NCBI RefSeq assembly: GCF_000380185.1
Contig: NZ_KB904769.1
Coordinates: forward strand, 153,440 to 217,439
DNA length: 64,000 nt
Source: Thiofilum flexile DSM 14609
Lineage (GTDB): Bacteria; Pseudomonadota; Gammaproteobacteria; Thiotrichales; Thiotrichaceae
Direction of reading: 5' to 3'
Under the pieces are notes generated by a model, which was not told the DNA's origin, did no database searches, and saw only the letters and a program-made list of their open reading frames with translations. Made by a program: the position numbers and the translations under genes. Positions 26,799 to 35,034 of this stretch are shown piece by piece; the stretch's first letter is position 1; each line of letters begins with the position of its first letter.

Positions 26799-26903
26799 AG
26801 GTAAGCGGGTATTTCTGGAGCAGTCTTGGTGGCAGGGATGCCGCCTTGTAGCGTACAGGGATGTATTCACAGCGACTGTGGAGGAAATACCCGCTTACTT
26901 TGG
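26799..26903. repeat. Palindromic intergenic repeat, copy 1 (about 105 bp)
   Basis: The ends are inverted repeats of about 20-30 bases: GTAAGCGGGTATTTCTGGAG on the left matches the reverse complement of the right end (GAAATACCCGCTTACTTTGG). Inside is a GGTGGC/GCCGCC stem followed by the core GTAGCGTACAGGGATGTATT. Related copies lie at 30245-30306 and 32003-32171. It sits between converging genes and could act as a two-way terminator or mRNA end stabiliser. Confidence 0.8.
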
Positions 26904-26909
26904 CTTAAC

Positions 26910-28919
26910 CTAATCCATCCCAAACACCTGAGCACGCAGAGCGGCTATTTCATCACGCATTTTAGCTGCTTGCTCGAATTCTAAATTGCGAGCGTGAGTA
27001 AACATCTTATCTTCCAATAATTTAAGTTGTTTCAAGGCGCGTTCTGGTGATAGGGCACGATAGTCTGCTTGTGTGTCCGCTACCTTTTTATCACCTTTTT
27101 TATTGCGACTCGCATTGGCGTAGGCCCCTTCCATGACATCCGCAATCCGCTTTTTAATCGTGGTGGGGGTAATGCCATGTTGCTCATTGTAGGCTAGTTG
27201 TTTGTCACGACGGCGCTCGGTTTCGCGCAGCGCGGCTTGAATAGAATTGGTTATTTTATCGGCATATAAAATCGCTTTACCTTCTGAGTTACGTGCAGCC
27301 CGCCCAATGGTTTGAATGAGCGAGCGCTCAGAGCGTAGAAAGCCTTCTTTATCCGCATCCATAATCGCGACTAATGTAACTTCGGGTATATCCAGACCTT
27401 CCCGTAATAGGTTAATCCCTACTAATACATCAAATTCGCCTTTGCGTAGGTCACGAATAATTTCTACCCGCTCGACAGTATCAATATCCGAGTGTAAATA
27501 ACGCACCCGAATATCATGCTCCATGAGGTATTCGGTTAAATCTTCAGCCATACGTTTAGTCAAGGTAGTCACCAGTACACGCTCATCCTTTTTAGCGCGT
27601 AGGGTAATTTCTGACATAACATCATCAACTTGCGAGGCGATAGGACGGATTTCTACTTGTGGATCGACTAACCCTGTGGGGCGTACTACTTGTTCGGCTA
27701 CATTATCAGAGTGCTCCATCTCATAGTTTCCCGGAGTAGCCGAGACGTGAATCACTTGAGTGAGTAGCTTTTCAAACTCATCAAAACGTAAGGGGCGATT
27801 ATCTAAGGCAGAGGGTAAGCGAAAGCCATATTCAACCAGGGTGGTTTTGCGCGAGCGATCACCTTTATACATGCCCCCAAATTGTGGGATCGTGACATGG
27901 GATTCGTCGACAAAAATAATGGCATTTTTGGGCAAATAGTCGAATAAGCAAGGCGGTGGCGCACCTTCGGTACGACGGGATAAATAACGCGAATAGTTTT
28001 CAATGCCCGCACAATAGCCTGTTTCGAGTATCATCTCCATATCATATTGAGTACGTTGCTCTAAGCGTTGAGCCTCGACTAAACGGTTTTCATTGCGTAG
28101 TTGGTCAAGGCGCTCTTTGAGTTCAACTTTAATATGTTCAACGGCATCGAGTAGGATTTCACGCGGTGTGACATAGAGCGTTTTGGGGTAAATGACCGCA
28201 CGCGGGACTTTGCGGAGTATTTCGCCCGTGAGTGGATCAAAATAGCTAATATTTTCAATTTCATTATCAAATAATTCAACCCGAATCGCTTCACGGTCAG
28301 AGTCAGCCGGATGGATATCAATTACCTCGCCGCGCACCCGAAAAGTACCGCGCTGTAGGTCTAGATCATTACGGGTGTATTGCATTTCAGCTAAGCGCCT
28401 TAACATAGTACGTTGATCAATGTGATCACCACGCACTAAGATTAAGAGCATTTTCTGATACGACTCCGGATCACCTAAGCCGTAAATCGCTGAAACCGTC
28501 GCAACAATAATAGAGTCAGGGCGCTCCAGTAGAGCGCGTGTTGCCGCCATCCGCATTTGTTCAATATGCTCATTCACCGCCGCATCTTTTTCAATAAAGA
28601 TATCTTTAGAGGGCACATAAGCCTCTGGCTGATAATAATCATAATAAGAGACAAAATACTCGACCGAGTTATTCGGAAAAAATGCTTTCATTTCCCCATA
28701 GAGTTGAGCGGCGAGGGTTTTATTATGTGCCAGAATAATCGCCGGGCGTTGGGTGGTCTGAATCACATTCGCCATGGTAAAGGTTTTACCAGAGCCAGTA
28801 ACACCTAAGAGGGTCTGGTGAAAGAGACCTTGCTGTAGACCGTCTACTAGTGAGGCGATGGCGGTTGGTTGATCACCGGCGGGGGCGTATTGAGTCGCTA
28901 ATGTGAATGCTTTTGACAT
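26910..28919 (-). CDS. uvrB: Excinuclease ABC subunit B
   Basis: From the ATG at 28919 the protein is 669 residues and begins [18 protein letters not shown], matching the usual UvrB start; an ATG three codons upstream (28928) is an alternative. Walker A (GVTGSGKT, about residues 39-46), the beta-hairpin [12 protein letters not shown] that clamps DNA, the helicase motif VDESHVT, and the motifs of domain 3 (QTIGRAARN) are complete. A C-terminal UVR motif ([11 protein letters not shown]) is present for UvrC contact. UvrB verifies damage in nucleotide excision repair. It is divergent from the aminotransferase gene and convergent with the oxidoreductase. Confidence 0.98.
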   Translation of the reverse strand: MSKAFTLATQYAPAGDQPTAIASLVDGLQQGLFHQTLLGVTGSGKTFTMANVIQTTQRPAIILAHNKTLAAQLYGEMKAFFPNNSVEYFVSYYDYYQPEAYVPSKDIFIEKDAAVNEHIEQMRMAATRALLERPDSIIVATVSAIYGLGDPESYQKMLLILVRGDHIDQRTMLRRLAEMQYTRNDLDLQRGTFRVRGEVIDIHPADSDREAIRVELFDNEIENISYFDPLTGEILRKVPRAVIYPKTLYVTPREILLDAVEHIKVELKERLDQLRNENRLVEAQRLEQRTQYDMEMILETGYCAGIENYSRYLSRRTEGAPPPCLFDYLPKNAIIFVDESHVTIPQFGGMYKGDRSRKTTLVEYGFRLPSALDNRPLRFDEFEKLLTQVIHVSATPGNYEMEHSDNVAEQVVRPTGLVDPQVEIRPIASQVDDVMSEITLRAKKDERVLVTTLTKRMAEDLTEYLMEHDIRVRYLHSDIDTVERVEIIRDLRKGEFDVLVGINLLREGLDIPEVTLVAIMDADKEGFLRSERSLIQTIGRAARNSEGKAILYADKITNSIQAALRETERRRDKQLAYNEQHGITPTTIKKRIADVMEGAYANASRNKKGDKKVADTQADYRALSPERALKQLKLLEDKMFTHARNLEFEQAAKMRDEIAALRAQVFGMD

Positions 28920-29057
28920 AGGATGCACTTTTTCTTTCTATCTAAGGGAGGGTTGCAGTAAAATGCCTGCTGCTTGGCGATCCTTGAGATCAGGGGCAAT
29001 TGTCACAGTATATCATTCATGTTATTCCCACCAATATTAAACGGTTGTAATAAGAAA

Positions 29058-30233
29058 TTGGACATTCAATTAGCACAACGAGTAGGGCGCGTTAAACCCT
29101 CACCGACTCTCGCTATTACCGCATTAGCAGCACAATTAAAGGCACAAGGGCGTGATATTATTGGGCTAGGTGCAGGTGAACCTGATTTTGATACCCCTGA
29201 TTATATCAAGCAAGCGGGTATTGAGGCGATTAACAAAGGGCAAACCCGCTATACGGCGGTGGATGGTATTCCCGCACTAAAGCAGGCGGTGGTCGATAAG
29301 TTTAAGCGTGATAATGGCTTAGACTATGTGACTAAACAGGTCTTAGTCTCCTCTGGCGGCAAGCAAAGTTTTTATAATTTATGCCAAGCTTTTTTAGATA
29401 GCGGTGATGAAGTCATTATTCCAGCGCCTTATTGGGTATCGTATCCCGATATGGTGTTATTAGCCGATGGTGTGCCCGTGATTGTGATTGCAGGCCAAGA
29501 GAGTCATTTCAAGCTCTCTCCAGAGCAATTAGAAGCGGCGATTACCCCACGCACTAAAATGTTTGTGATTAATAGCCCCTCTAACCCATCCGGTATGGCC
29601 TATACCACAACCGAATTAGCCGCGTTAGGTGAAGTATTACGTCGTCATCCGCAAGTGCTAATTGCCTCCGATGATATGTATGAGCATGTCCTGTTTGGCG
29701 GTAAGAAATTTGTCAATATTCTCAATGTCTGCCCCGATCTCTATGATCGTACTATCGTATTAAATGGGGTATCTAAAGCGTACTCTATGACCGGCTGGCG
29801 GATTGGCTATGCGGCAGGGCCTAAAGCCTTGATTGAAGCGATGACCACGATTCAGTCACAAAGTACCTCTAACCCGACTTCTATTTCTCAAGTGGCTGCG
29901 ACCGTCGCACTCAATGGCAGTTTGGATTTTACCAATATGATGGTAGCCGAATTTGAGAAGCGCCATGCTTTTGTGTGTAAAGCCTTTAATGCTATGAAGG
30001 GCGTGGAGTGCTTACCAGCGGATGGTACCTTCTATAGCCTGCCGAATGTACTAGGCATGATGCAGCGTCTGGATATGAAAACCGATGCAGAACTTTCTAG
30101 TTACTTATTAGATAAAGTCGGAGTAGCGGTAGTACCCGGTTCGGCTTTTGGTTTGGATAATCATATTCGTATTTCTTTTGCGACTAGTATGAAAAATCTA
30201 GAAGGCGCTATGCAGCGTATTGCTTCGGTTTAA
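29058..30233 (+). CDS. Class I aspartate-type aminotransferase
   Basis: The family begins MDIQLAQRV, which here is encoded by a TTG at 29058, giving 391 residues; an ATG at 29019 would add 13 residues that look unrelated. The fold-type I PLP enzyme shows GLGAGEPDFDTP, the SSGGKQSFYNLCQA loop, NSPSNPSGMAYT, the PLP lysine in NGVSKAYSMTGWRIGYA, and the C-terminal carboxylate-binding arginine in DNHIRISFA. It resembles the AspC/AatB Ib group converting aspartate and 2-oxoglutarate. The start remains uncertain because no strong ribosome-binding site precedes either codon. Confidence 0.93.
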   Translation: MDIQLAQRVGRVKPSPTLAITALAAQLKAQGRDIIGLGAGEPDFDTPDYIKQAGIEAINKGQTRYTAVDGIPALKQAVVDKFKRDNGLDYVTKQVLVSSGGKQSFYNLCQAFLDSGDEVIIPAPYWVSYPDMVLLADGVPVIVIAGQESHFKLSPEQLEAAITPRTKMFVINSPSNPSGMAYTTTELAALGEVLRRHPQVLIASDDMYEHVLFGGKKFVNILNVCPDLYDRTIVLNGVSKAYSMTGWRIGYAAGPKALIEAMTTIQSQSTSNPTSISQVAATVALNGSLDFTNMMVAEFEKRHAFVCKAFNAMKGVECLPADGTFYSLPNVLGMMQRLDMKTDAELSSYLLDKVGVAVVPGSAFGLDNHIRISFATSMKNLEGAMQRIASV

Positions 30234-30244
30234 TTAAGTAGGTA

Positions 30245-30306
30245 TACCAAAGTAAACGGGTATTTCTGAAGCAGTCTTGGCGGAAGAAATACTCGATTAT
30301 TTTGGC
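30245..30306. repeat. Palindromic intergenic repeat, copy 2 (short, internally deleted)
   Basis: The left arm CCAAAGTAAACGGGTATTTC and right arm GAAATACTCGATTATTTTGG are the same as in copies 1 and 3 with a few changes. The middle runs GCAGTCTTGGCGG straight into AAGAAATA. Relative to copy 3, the interior is missing between two GCGG tetramers, which suggests a deletion at microhomology. It lies just after the aminotransferase gene. Confidence 0.75.
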
Positions 30307-30428
30307 TCAAGTACTTACAGCATTCGTTTTCATTGATCGCTACCATAAAATAATTAACTACAAGTTTCTCATAGCCATTTTAAGATTAAAGTGGCTGTTT
30401 TATTCTTTATCAAAATAAGAGTGTAGTA

Positions 30429-31976
30429 ATGGAGTTTTTATTAGATCCGACGCTGTGGGTTGGATTATTGACATTAGTCGTACTCGAAGTCATTTTGGGT
30501 ATTGATAACCTAGTCTTTATTGCCATCCTGGCAGATAAATTACCACCTCAACAACGTGATAAAGCACGTGTCATAGGGCTATCCCTCGCTTTAGTCATGC
30601 GTTTGATTTTATTATCCATTATGTCTTGGATGATTAAACTCACCGAACCATTAGTGACTATAGGCTCTATTAGCTTATCGGGTCGAGATTTAATTCTAAT
30701 AACAGGCGGTATCTTTCTTATTTATAAAGCGACAATGGAGTTGCATGAAAAATTAGAAGGGCATACTGAAGGCGAAGCTAAAAGTCGAGTTTATGCAGGA
30801 TTTTGGGCGGTTGTTGCTCAAATAATTATTCTAGATGCAGTGTTTTCACTAGATGCCGTTATTACCGCTGTTGGTATGGTCGATAATATTTATATTATGA
30901 TGGCAGCCGTCATTATTGCAATGACTATTATGGTGCTAGCTTCTAAGCCATTAACCCGTTTTGTCAATGCTCATTCTACAGTCGTTATTTTATGCTTAAG
31001 CTTTCTATTAATGATTGGCTTTAGCTTATTAACCGAAGGGTTTGGTTTACATCTGCCTAAAGGCTATTTATATGCGGCGATTGGTTTCTCTATTTTAATT
31101 GAAGCACTTAATCAATGGCGGATTCGTAATATCTCCAAATATGAAGCCATGCGCCCCCGTCGTGAACGTACAGCGGATGCCATTCTAAAACTCATGGGGG
31201 GCAAAGAGGTTCGTGCTCAAGATGAGGGAGAGACTGAGGAGAAGCCAGCAGAGACGTTTAATGAGGATGAGCGTTATATGGTGAGTGGGGTGCTGACTTT
31301 AAGTGAGCGCTCGATTAAAACGATTATGACCCCACGTTCTGATATTTCTTGGATTAACCTTAATGATGACCCCGAACATATCCGTCAACAGTTATTAGAA
31401 ACACCTCATAGCCTATTTCCCGTGTGCCGCGATTATTTAGATCGAGTGGTGGGTGTATTACGCGCTAAAGATATTATTGATGCGTTAGATCATCAAATAG
31501 ATTGGGCTATGCTATTAAAAGATAAGCGCCCTTTATTTGTGTCAGAAAATTTGCCAGTAATTAAGCTTATTAATATCCTGCGTCATTCCAAAGGGGGGAT
31601 GGCAATTGTGACGAATGAGTTCGGCTCTATTCAAGGTTTAGTAACACCTTTAGATATATTTGAAGCGATTGCAGGTGAGTTTCCTGATGAGGATGAAACA
31701 CCGGATATGGTCAAAGAAAATGAGCATACTTGGTTAGTGAAGGGAAGTGCGGATTTATATCAATTAGAATTAACCATGGGAACCAATCATCTTATGGGAG
31801 ATGAGGGCTATATTACGGTAGCAGGGTTATTAATGAATGAGTTAGAGGGTGTGCCAGAGGTCGGTGCAATCGTCACCCGTGATTCAGTACGTTTTACCGT
31901 GCTGGAATTGCAGGGGCATCGGATTACCTTGGTTCGTGTCGAATTAATCGAAGATAGCCCAGAGGAACTAGCCTAA
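30429..31976 (+). CDS. TerC-family membrane protein with CBS pair and CorC/HlyC domain
   Basis: This 515-residue protein joins three parts. Residues 1-245 hold seven membrane segments with TerC hallmarks ([17 protein letters not shown] and [15 protein letters not shown], with the acidic in-membrane residues). Residues about 285-405 hold a CBS-domain pair ([12 protein letters not shown] and [13 protein letters not shown]). Residues about 425-510 hold a CorC/HlyC transporter-associated domain. It matches the YoaE/YegH/YfbS-type architecture, linked to metal ion homeostasis; TerC proteins are now associated with Mn export, which is inference here. The second and third palindromic repeat copies flank it on either side. 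Confidence 0.92.
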   Translation: MEFLLDPTLWVGLLTLVVLEVILGIDNLVFIAILADKLPPQQRDKARVIGLSLALVMRLILLSIMSWMIKLTEPLVTIGSISLSGRDLILITGGIFLIYKATMELHEKLEGHTEGEAKSRVYAGFWAVVAQIIILDAVFSLDAVITAVGMVDNIYIMMAAVIIAMTIMVLASKPLTRFVNAHSTVVILCLSFLLMIGFSLLTEGFGLHLPKGYLYAAIGFSILIEALNQWRIRNISKYEAMRPRRERTADAILKLMGGKEVRAQDEGETEEKPAETFNEDERYMVSGVLTLSERSIKTIMTPRSDISWINLNDDPEHIRQQLLETPHSLFPVCRDYLDRVVGVLRAKDIIDALDHQIDWAMLLKDKRPLFVSENLPVIKLINILRHSKGGMAIVTNEFGSIQGLVTPLDIFEAIAGEFPDEDETPDMVKENEHTWLVKGSADLYQLELTMGTNHLMGDEGYITVAGLLMNELEGVPEVGAIVTRDSVRFTVLELQGHRITLVRVELIEDSPEELA

Positions 31977-32002
31977 ATCAATAATAGTGACTCATGGTTT
32001 GA

Positions 32003-32171
32003 GCAAAAGTCATCGGGTATTTCTGGAGCAGTCTTGGCGGCAAGGATGCCGCCTTGTAGCGTACAGGGCTGTATTATTCGGCGCGTCCTTGCGCCTCCCA
32101 AGCTGGCGTGAAAAATCGTTCCTGACGATTTTTTCACAGCGACTGCGGAAGAAATATCCGCTTACTTTGGT
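32003..32171. repeat. Palindromic intergenic repeat, copy 3 (long form, about 170 bp)
   Basis: The left half is nearly identical to copy 1, and the right arm GAAATATCCGCTTACTTTGG is the same. Between GTATT and CACAGCGACTG it carries 59 extra bases holding two further perfect stems: GGCGC/GCGCC, and AAAATCGT/ACGATTTT followed by T. The inner stem GGCGGC/GCCGCC is perfect here. The outer left end is decayed. It lies between the TerC-CBS gene and the convergent DUF2062 gene. Confidence 0.8.
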
Positions 32172-32220
32172 ATATCTACTTACTTTTGTGGGGCTACTGA
32201 TTCCATAGGCTAGCTATGCC

Positions 32221-32787
32221 TTAAATAGAGCGGGAATCAGTGACTCTTTTACGGCGTCGAATGGCGCTAAAAATATGCCAATGCCAAGCGCCTAAGGTTA
32301 ATACATAGCCTAGGGAAGCTATTAAAAAAGCCTCGACTATTAAACCAAAGATGAGTACCCAAAAAGATTTGAAGTAAACATTATCACTCACCCCTCCCCA
32401 ATCGGCGCTCAATACCTCGGTAAAAGAGAAAAAGACGGCTTTAATTTCTTCTATACTCAGCATAGGTACATTTAAAATACTAGAACCTAAAAAGTAGCCA
32501 AATAATAAAATAGGGATTAGGGTTAAAGGGTTAGAAAAAAAGGTTAATGCGACTGCCAGTGGTAAATTAATACGCCATAAAATCGCTCCCCCCGCAGCTA
32601 GTATGCTTTGCATAGGAAGGGGTAATAGGGCACAGAGTAAGCCCCAAAAAACCGATTTTGAGGCAGAGCGTCGGTTTAAATGCCATAAATTGGGGTCAGC
32701 TAGGCGTCTACCAATCAGACCAGGACCAAATAACATTTTGATTTTTTCAGGTGTCGGCAGATAACGGCGGATGAGTTGTTTAGGCAT
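32221..32787 (-). CDS. DUF2062 domain membrane protein
   Basis: A 188-residue protein with the DUF2062 pattern: an N-terminal basic segment (LIRRYLPTPEKIK), DPNLWHLNRRSASKSVFWGLLCALLPLPMQ (shortened: NRRSASKSVFWGL), and two or three hydrophobic segments including ALTFFSNPLTLIPILLFGY. Members are small inner-membrane proteins of unknown function, common in gammaproteobacteria. It converges on the TerC-CBS gene across the third repeat copy. Confidence 0.88.
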   Translation of the reverse strand: MPKQLIRRYLPTPEKIKMLFGPGLIGRRLADPNLWHLNRRSASKSVFWGLLCALLPLPMQSILAAGGAILWRINLPLAVALTFFSNPLTLIPILLFGYFLGSSILNVPMLSIEEIKAVFFSFTEVLSADWGGVSDNVYFKSFWVLIFGLIVEAFLIASLGYVLTLGAWHWHIFSAIRRRKRVTDSRSI

Positions 32788-32875
32788 TGATACTCCCTGA
32801 ATAATAGTGTACGAGCCTCTGTTTAGAGCATTATAGGTTAGTATAGTTCGATATCACATGAATACCTAGGTAGCA

Positions 32876-33655
32876 ATGAGAGCAGCAAGATTATTAAACC
32901 GATTACCGGATGGCTGTAGCCACCGCTTATGGGGGCGTTGGCTAAATGTCAGTGGGCATGTATTAGGTTTACATGGGCGTGCATTATTTATTCCGCCGAG
33001 TTGTAGTGCTTCTAGCTCTGTAGCTAAGGCGTTAGTGTTGTTTATGGGCGGCTCAGCGGATAGTCGGCATAAGGTTATGCTGAATCAGGTATTTAAGCGC
33101 TATTATGCTCAATATCATAACCAACAAGCGATTGGCTATGGCACCTTTCATCAGGTAAAGACCTTGATGGAATACGCAAAAAAGGGTTATGAGCAGGGGC
33201 AGAAAATTATCTTAGTGGGGCATTCCTATGGCGGCTATGGTGCTATGAGTGTCACGCGCCAGCTCAATGATTTAGGTATTCCGGTTGAATTACTCATTAC
33301 CCTCGATCCTGTAGCCTGCTCGATTGTGATTTATGATGCGGTATTGGGTGGTCCTGAAACCGCCAGAAATTGGCAGCCTGATCAGAGACTTAAAGAGTGG
33401 ATTAATGTCTATGTGGATTATGATTATATTCAACAAAATCCCACCCAGATCGGACTCGCTAATGTAGTTGCCCTTAAAGGCGGGCCACTGCAAAGCTGCG
33501 TGCATGCCCATACGAATATGAAACTATCGCTAGAGTTATTGGGTCACCAGAGCTATTTAAACGACGCTCATCAGTGGGCAGATACAATGTTTTATGAGAC
33601 CGGACTCGCTCAGCGAGTAGGCGGGGTTGGAGCTTGTTATGCCAACTATTCGTGA
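32876..33655 (+). CDS. Alpha/beta-hydrolase-like (lipase-type) protein
   Basis: This 259-residue protein carries a clear nucleophile elbow, GHSYGGYG near residue 120, preceded by beta-strand IILVGHS and followed by a strand LLITLDPVACS, as in lipase-type alpha/beta hydrolases. A late HAHTNMKLS could supply the catalytic histidine. No signal peptide or lipobox is evident, so it is probably cytoplasmic. The last 17 bases overlap the start of the phosphoribosyltransferase-like gene, indicating translational coupling. The substrate is unknown. Confidence 0.75.
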   Translation: MRAARLLNRLPDGCSHRLWGRWLNVSGHVLGLHGRALFIPPSCSASSSVAKALVLFMGGSADSRHKVMLNQVFKRYYAQYHNQQAIGYGTFHQVKTLMEYAKKGYEQGQKIILVGHSYGGYGAMSVTRQLNDLGIPVELLITLDPVACSIVIYDAVLGGPETARNWQPDQRLKEWINVYVDYDYIQQNPTQIGLANVVALKGGPLQSCVHAHTNMKLSLELLGHQSYLNDAHQWADTMFYETGLAQRVGGVGACYANYS

Positions 33656-34391
33656 ATATCCCATTCCGTCTGTAGCGAGTAAGCCGTTTGCATTGTTTCG
33701 TAGTGATCATCTGTTAAAGCAACACCCGACTTATAAAGCGGCTAAGGCTGGAGATGAGCAAGCCGCTTTTGTGCTGATTAAAGAGTTAGCCTTAGAGTTT
33801 TTGTATAGTCTGCGCTTACATATCCCTGTTAATGCGATTTTCGTAGCACCATTTGCTCGAGAGGCTAGCGGTGATAATGCTATCCCGCAGGTACTTGCTA
33901 CTTTCTGTCAGTCTATCTTCAAGGGTGAGGCCGATCAGGATATTGTGCAAATCACGCGCGTCTTTCACACAGGGGCTGACCCGATGGAACGTTTAGCGAT
34001 GCGTCCTGAGTTTGAGGGTATGGTGATTGCAAATCGTCCGTATGTGCTGGTAGATGATGTGACGAGTATGGGCGGTACATTGGCTGAACTAGCCAATTAT
34101 ATTCAAGGACAAGGCGGTACAATTACAGCTATAATTGTGTTAGTCAATGCGGGACGTTTGGATAATTTTACCGCTGATAAAAAAATCATTAAACTGCTGG
34201 AGCAGAGGTATTCTAATGACATCACTCAAATCTTCCATATCCGTCCAGCCGCCCTTACTGCCAACGAAGCCCAATATCTTATTGGTTTCAAGACGGCTGA
34301 CGAAATCCGAAATCGACTTGCTAAGGCAAAAAAAGAAATCTATCTCCGCCTACGTTCTAAAGGAATTGGAATCACGGAAGATGATGAGTGA
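33639..34391 (+). CDS. Phosphoribosyltransferase-domain protein
   Basis: From the ATG at 33639, with GGAG about eight bases upstream, the protein is 250 residues. It holds the PRPP-binding signature VLVDDVTSMGGTLAEL near residue 137 and a preceding IFVAPFAREASGDNAIP loop, typical of type I phosphoribosyltransferases. The C-terminal third (about 195-250) is helical and basic and is not part of the core fold. It could be a ComF-like or orphan PRTase; no base substrate can be assigned. It overlaps the hydrolase-like gene, so the two products probably act together or are at least made together. Confidence 0.8.
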   Translation: MPTIREYPIPSVASKPFALFRSDHLLKQHPTYKAAKAGDEQAAFVLIKELALEFLYSLRLHIPVNAIFVAPFAREASGDNAIPQVLATFCQSIFKGEADQDIVQITRVFHTGADPMERLAMRPEFEGMVIANRPYVLVDDVTSMGGTLAELANYIQGQGGTITAIIVLVNAGRLDNFTADKKIIKLLEQRYSNDITQIFHIRPAALTANEAQYLIGFKTADEIRNRLAKAKKEIYLRLRSKGIGITEDDE

Positions 34392-34431
34392 ACTGGCAAA
34401 ATATAAGTAAAATATTGCTACTAAAACCTAC

Positions 34432-35034
34432 TCACTCCATTTCCGCTAATAACTCGCGCACTTTCTGCGGTTCAGCCCGGCGTATGCCCTTGCCTGTGAT
34501 GGGGCTTAAGGCGGCATTGGCAAAGCGGGGATCATCCGGTATGACTAATAACTCCACCTCGATATTATCGACATAGAGGCGAAACAGGGGATAGTAATCC
34601 TGTCTCTTGCCATAATTCAGCCGCCGCTCTTGGGTTTGAAAGGGGATTTGGTGATCATCGAGGTGCATCATGACCTCTTCAGGCGCATTGGCTCGTAGCT
34701 GTAATGTGACCGCTGATAAGGGTCCCGAAGTGCCCTCTAACGCAGCACCGACTAATACAGGATGAAAAGCTTGCAGAAAATCCATGGCCTCAAGTGCAAT
34801 TTCACGATGATGGCGCAAAATAGCAGGCTGGGTTTCCGATTCAAATAAGCGAATATGATCTTGTAAAGCCTGTTCAACCTCTTCATTGGTGGGTTGCAAG
34901 TAGGATTGTTGTTGCCCAAAGCGTTGGGCGGCTTTGGTTTTGGCTATCCTATAATCACGATAGCCTTCATCATAAATTAACCGAGCCGCTTCTTCTGCGA
35001 TTTGACGGCGTAAATCTTGAGTAGGTGTATACAT
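34432..35034 (-). CDS. Conserved-looking protein of unknown function upstream-coupled to mrcA
   Basis: A 200-residue soluble protein. The N-terminal 60 residues are helical and basic (RRQIAEEAARLIYDEGYRDYRIAKTKAAQRFG, shortened: EEAARLIYDEGY and KTKAAQRFG). The central part has GAALEGTSGPLSAVTLQL and the C-terminal part DNIEVELLVIPDD. The GxxLEGTSG/VELLVI pattern has a nucleotidyltransferase-like look, but I cannot confirm it. Its start lies directly against the stop of mrcA, so the pair is one transcript. It shares no recognisable cell-wall domain. Confidence 0.7.
   Translation of the reverse strand: MYTPTQDLRRQIAEEAARLIYDEGYRDYRIAKTKAAQRFGQQQSYLQPTNEEVEQALQDHIRLFESETQPAILRHHREIALEAMDFLQAFHPVLVGAALEGTSGPLSAVTLQLRANAPEEVMMHLDDHQIPFQTQERRLNYGKRQDYYPLFRLYVDNIEVELLVIPDDPRFANAALSPITGKGIRRAEPQKVRELLAEME

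Noticed and set aside
26910..28919. Several plus-strand open frames opposite uvrB
   Set aside because: They are shadows of the highly conserved uvrB frame and have no binding sites or domains.
31987..32208. Open frame of 73 codons after the TerC-CBS gene
   Set aside because: It coincides with the third palindromic repeat copy and is a by-product of the repeat sequence.
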